Assembly: GCA_963701065.1 (NCBI GenBank)
Contig: OY969558.1
Coordinates: forward strand, 868,001-932,000
Origin: Aquirickettsiella gammari
GTDB lineage: Bacteria; Pseudomonadota; Gammaproteobacteria; Diplorickettsiales; Diplorickettsiaceae
Reading direction: 5' to 3'
DNA: 64,000 nucleotides
In this document: piece after piece, positions 60,875-64,000 of the stretch
Position numbering within the stretch: position 1 is the first letter of the stretch
How the letters are laid out: each line of letters begins with the position of its first letter
Program-made: the position numbers and the translations under genes
The notes under the pieces: model-generated
Database searches by the model: none
Told to the model about the DNA's origin: nothing
Seen by the model: only the letters and a program-made list of their open reading frames with translations

Positions 60875-61926
60875 AAAAAAGAGTATCAGCGCGCTTAGTG
60901 TTAAAAACAGGAGAAAGTTTTACTGGATTTGCTCCATCGACACAAACACCTGAAATGTCTGGCGAGGTTATATTTAATACAGGAATGCAGGGTTATGTCG
61001 AGTCTTTAACCGATCCTTCTTATGCGGGCCAAATATTATGTTTTACTTACCCTTTGATCGGAAATTATGGTGTTTCCGCGCGTAATACCTGGGAATCTGA
61101 CAAGATACAAGTAAAGGCTATAGTGACTTCCGAGTTAGCTCCTTTTTATTCGAATCATAGCGCACAAAGCTCACTGTTAAATTGCTTAGAAGCTGAAAAT
61201 GTAGCTTATATTACCGGTGTTGATACGCGAGCTTTAACACATTGTTTAAGAGAGAAAGGTGTCACCCCGGGTATTATTATTACTCACCTCGATGAACCTA
61301 CTAGCGATTTTATTGAGTTTGAAACAATCGATTGGGTAAAGCAAGTTACAATTAGTGAACCCCGTTATTATGGCGAGCATGGAAAAACTATTATAGTTGT
61401 AGATTGTGGACTAAAGGAAAATATACTGCGTTGTTTACTACAATTTCCGCTAAAAATTAAGCGCGTGCCCTATGACTATGATTATAGTCAAGAAGACTAT
61501 GATGGGGTTTTTGTTTCGAATGGACCCGGTGATCCGCAACGATGTGAACAAACGATTGCTATTTTAAAAAAAGCACTGGCTAGAAAAAAGCCTTGTTTTG
61601 GTATTTGTTTAGGAACACAATTAATGGCTCTAGCAGTCGGTGCTAAAACCTACAAATTAATTTTTGGCCATCGTTCTCAAAATCAACCTTGTCTTTACTT
61701 GCCTACAAAACGTTGTTATTTAACGTCACAGAATCATGGTTATGCTGTTGATGAAAAAACCTTACCTAAAGATTGGCGAGTATTATTTCGTAATCTAAAC
61801 GATGCTTCAATTGCAGGTATTGAACATAAAAAGGATCCTTTTTTCTCCGTACAGTTTCATCCCGAAGCAGCACCAGGGCCCACTGATACCCAATGGTTAT
61901 TTGAACGTTTTTATCGCATGTTATAA
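60871..61926 (+). CDS. carA: Carbamoyl-phosphate synthase small (glutaminase) subunit, CAD-like
   Basis: Supplies ammonia from glutamine to CarB. 351 residues from the ATG at 60871, which overlaps the pyrD stop; a longer frame from 60826 lies inside pyrD. Class I amidotransferase residues are intact: Cys in CFGICLGTQLMAL (about residue 245), and His and Glu in SVQFHPEAAPGP (about 329-331). FTYPLIGNYGV, QNQPCLYLP and CYLTSQNHGYAVD read like the eukaryotic CAD or Bacteroidetes enzymes. It lacks features of the usual E. coli-type CarA in these blocks. Five bases separate it from carB. Confidence 0.94.
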   Translation: MKKRVSARLVLKTGESFTGFAPSTQTPEMSGEVIFNTGMQGYVESLTDPSYAGQILCFTYPLIGNYGVSARNTWESDKIQVKAIVTSELAPFYSNHSAQSSLLNCLEAENVAYITGVDTRALTHCLREKGVTPGIIITHLDEPTSDFIEFETIDWVKQVTISEPRYYGEHGKTIIVVDCGLKENILRCLLQFPLKIKRVPYDYDYSQEDYDGVFVSNGPGDPQRCEQTIAILKKALARKKPCFGICLGTQLMALAVGAKTYKLIFGHRSQNQPCLYLPTKRCYLTSQNHGYAVDEKTLPKDWRVLFRNLNDASIAGIEHKKDPFFSVQFHPEAAPGPTDTQWLFERFYRML

Positions 61927-61931
61927 AAATT

Positions 61932-64000
61932 ATGAAAACACAACGATTTAATGGTAAAAAAATTCTAATTTTAGGTTCTGGTGGATTGCGTATTGGGCAA
62001 GCAGGAGAGTTTGACTATTCTGGTTCGCAAGCAATTAAGGCACTCAAAGAAGAAAATATTAGATCAATATTAATTAACCCAAATATTGCAACTGTTCAGA
62101 CTGATTCCAGTTTAGCGGATGAAATCTATCTGCAGCCGCTAAATTTCAACACGGTTAAACGAATTATTATTAAGGAAAAACCAGATGGTCTATTACTTGG
62201 TTTTGGAGGACAAACTGCACTAAATTTAGGTTTAGAATTAGAAGAAAAAAAAATATTAAAAAAATATAAGGTAGCTGTATTAGGTACAGCGGTTGAGTCT
62301 ATTCGTCAAACAGAAGATAGAGATCTTTTTAAAGCCGCTTTAGCAAAGATAGGCATAAAATCACCGCTTAGTTTTGTTGTAAAAAACGTTGCCGAAGCGC
62401 TCAATGCGGCAGAGAAGATAGGTTACCCTATTATGTTGCGCTCAGGTTTTTCTTTAGGTGGATTGGGTTCCGGGAAAATTATTAATCGAGAAATGCTTGA
62501 GCTGCGCGCGCAAGAAAGCTTAGCCGCAGCGCCGCAAATATTAATAGAAGAATATTTATTTGGATGGAAAGAATTTGAATATGAGATTGTACGTGATATA
62601 GGGGGTAATGCTTTAACGATTTGTAATATGGAAAATATGGATGCGATGGGAATCCATACCGGTGAAAGTATTGTTGTTGCGCCTGCACAGACCTTAAGTA
62701 ACGAGCAGCATCAGATATTGCGCAATATAGCCTTGCAAGTGGCTAACCATTTTAGCATTATTGGCGAATGTAATATTCAATTTGCCATTAATCCTAAAAA
62801 TGGCGATTACCGGGTTATCGAAATGAATGCGCGTTTATCGCGTTCGAGTGCTTTGGCGTCTAAAGCGACCGGCTATCCTTTAGCTTTTATTGCCACTAAG
62901 TTAGCATTGGGATATCACCTATGCGAAATAAAAAATAGTGTAACTCAGGTGACAAGTGCTTATTTTGAACCCGCACTCGATTACATTGTGGTAAAAATCC
63001 CGCGTTGGGATACACATAAATTGAAAGCAGCCGAAAGAACGATTGGTACGGAGATGAAAAGTGTCGGTGAGGTGATGGCGATAGGGCGATCATTTCCAGA
63101 AGCACTACAAAAAGCGGTTGGAATGTTAAATAAAGGCGCTTCCTGTTTAATGGATTATCCCGAAGTAATTGATAATCCTCGTAATGAAATACAATTTGCC
63201 ACGGATAGGCGTTTATTTGCTTTATATCAATTTTTTAAAAATGGCGGCACAGTAGTACAAGCGCAAAATTTATCACAAATTAATTATTGGTTTTTGTCAC
63301 ATATTTATGGATTAACCGAATTAGAAAAGCAGTTAAATCAGCAAAAGCTAAATAAGCAGCTACTCTATCAGCTAAAGCAAGCTGGTTTTTCAGATAGCTT
63401 TATTGCTAAAGCAAAAAGTAAGTCAGAAAAACAAATTCGATGTTTACGCTTAAAATATGGCATTGTTCCTTTTGTGAAACAAATCGATACATTAGCTGGC
63501 GAATTTGCTGCGCAAACGAATTATCTTTATTTAACGTATCATGGGGTTGAACATGATATTGCTCCCGCTGTACACAGACCTATTGTTGTATTAGGTTCTG
63601 GTCCTTATTCGATTGGTTCATCCGTTGAGTTTGATTGGTGTGCAGTTAATACCGCACAAACGTTACGCCGATTGAAAGAAATAGCTATTATTATCAATTC
63701 GAATCCTGAAACCGTGTCAACTGATTATGATGAATCAGATCGGCTTTATTTTGAACAGCTTAGCTTTGAACGTGTCCAGGATATTGTAGATTTTGAATCA
63801 GCAAAAGGTATTATCGTTTCCGTGGGTGGGCAGATTGCTAATAACTTAGCAGTACCCTTAGCAAAAGCGGGTTATCATTTATTGGGTACGGATCCACGCT
63901 TTATTGATCGAGCTGAAAATCGTGAAAAATTTTCTGCATTATTAAATACATTGGGTATTGATCAACCATCCTGGGAACGTATTAGCAGTTTAAGTAAGGC
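61932..64000 (+). CDS. carB: Carbamoyl-phosphate synthase large subunit (3' end beyond window), CAD-like
   Basis: Makes carbamoyl phosphate from bicarbonate, ammonia and two ATP. The ATG at 61932 opens a frame that stays open to the last base; 689 codons are seen of about 1070. The first ATP-grasp half begins SGGLRIGQAGEFDYSGSQA, continues with GYPIMLRSGFSLGGLGSG and ECNIQFAINPKNGDY, and ends in ARLSRSSALASKATGYPLA. The second half begins near residue 550 with GSGPYSIGSSVEFDWCAV. These forms match eukaryotic CAD/CPS and Bacteroidetes CarB, not E. coli CarB (GAGPIVIGQACEFDYSG, GGGPNRIGQGIEFDYC). Confidence 0.95.
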   Translation, partial: MKTQRFNGKKILILGSGGLRIGQAGEFDYSGSQAIKALKEENIRSILINPNIATVQTDSSLADEIYLQPLNFNTVKRIIIKEKPDGLLLGFGGQTALNLGLELEEKKILKKYKVAVLGTAVESIRQTEDRDLFKAALAKIGIKSPLSFVVKNVAEALNAAEKIGYPIMLRSGFSLGGLGSGKIINREMLELRAQESLAAAPQILIEEYLFGWKEFEYEIVRDIGGNALTICNMENMDAMGIHTGESIVVAPAQTLSNEQHQILRNIALQVANHFSIIGECNIQFAINPKNGDYRVIEMNARLSRSSALASKATGYPLAFIATKLALGYHLCEIKNSVTQVTSAYFEPALDYIVVKIPRWDTHKLKAAERTIGTEMKSVGEVMAIGRSFPEALQKAVGMLNKGASCLMDYPEVIDNPRNEIQFATDRRLFALYQFFKNGGTVVQAQNLSQINYWFLSHIYGLTELEKQLNQQKLNKQLLYQLKQAGFSDSFIAKAKSKSEKQIRCLRLKYGIVPFVKQIDTLAGEFAAQTNYLYLTYHGVEHDIAPAVHRPIVVLGSGPYSIGSSVEFDWCAVNTAQTLRRLKEIAIIINSNPETVSTDYDESDRLYFEQLSFERVQDIVDFESAKGIIVSVGGQIANNLAVPLAKAGYHLLGTDPRFIDRAENREKFSALLNTLGIDQPSWERISSLSK

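Noticed and set aside
1..64000. CRISPR arrays, insertion sequences, integrases, prophage or toxin-antitoxin pairs
   Set aside because: No regularly spaced repeats, transposase motifs or phage genes were found; the window is compact housekeeping DNA.

Overview
The window is ordinary chromosomal backbone from an AT-rich gammaproteobacterium (about 38-40% G+C by eye). Several gene neighbourhoods known from Escherichia coli are kept in shortened form: yibN-grxC-secB, tolC divergent from nudF-parE, metG divergent from apbC with dcd next to it, dapA-bamC, def-fmt-rsmB, argS-SPOR-hslVU, rsmI/tyrS, tamA-tamB and rpsO-pnp. The compaction, the lineage-specific membrane and Lys/Asn/Ile-rich proteins, and several shortened housekeeping proteins suggest a host-associated member of the Legionellales, most likely close to Rickettsiella/Diplorickettsia/Coxiella. 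That placement is an inference, because no ribosomal RNA is present.

Layout. 1-5.0 kb: end of an IscA-type Fe-S carrier gene, HPr, a secreted DUF1460 protein, pmbA (minus), then yibN-grxC-secB-coaE. 5.1-7.1 kb: a large membrane protein of unknown function behind YTTAAK direct repeats that resemble a PmrA box. 7.1-11.8 kb: tolC, nudF, parE and an O-methyltransferase gene. 11.9-20.8 kb: tRNA-Glu, carbonic anhydrase, an orphan RnfB-like ferredoxin, metG/apbC/dcd, trpS, pckA, proC. 20.8-24.6 kb: amgK-murU (peptidoglycan sugar recycling), dapA, a miniature bamC, tRNA-Ser, thpR. 25-29 kb: a cyanide-insensitive-type cytochrome bd oxidase with a 35-residue third subunit, then an unrecognised 473-residue protein. 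29.2-40.8 kb: def-fmt-rsmB, an OmpA-like lipoprotein, a GIN-domain protein, argS-SPOR-hslVU-DUF971, tyrS and rsmI. 40.8-51.7 kb: an amino-acid permease, a large MscS-type channel, a Firmicutes-like murG, tamAB and a second unknown membrane protein. 52-59.5 kb: dacA, an acyltransferase gene, hemC, nth, a LexA-like repressor gene, rpsO and pnp. 59.6-64 kb: tRNA-Leu and a pyrimidine cluster pyrD-carA-carB; carB runs off the window end.

The genes support translation and aminoacylation (five aminoacyl-tRNA synthetases, three tRNAs, def/fmt/rsmB/rsmI), envelope building (tamAB, bamC, murG, dacA, amgK-murU, tolC), protein export and quality control (secB, hslVU), respiration (cyd) and pyrimidine supply. 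I found no CRISPR array, insertion sequence, integrase, prophage or defence island, and no clear undescribed multi-gene system. The most interesting items are the carA-carB pair, which resembles eukaryotic CAD and Bacteroidetes enzymes and sits beside a class 1-type dihydroorotate dehydrogenase; a murG resembling a Firmicutes type; a BamC reduced to its N-terminal segment; YTTAA repeats spaced by about 10-11 bases at two loci; and a 26-base perfect palindrome inside a permease gene.
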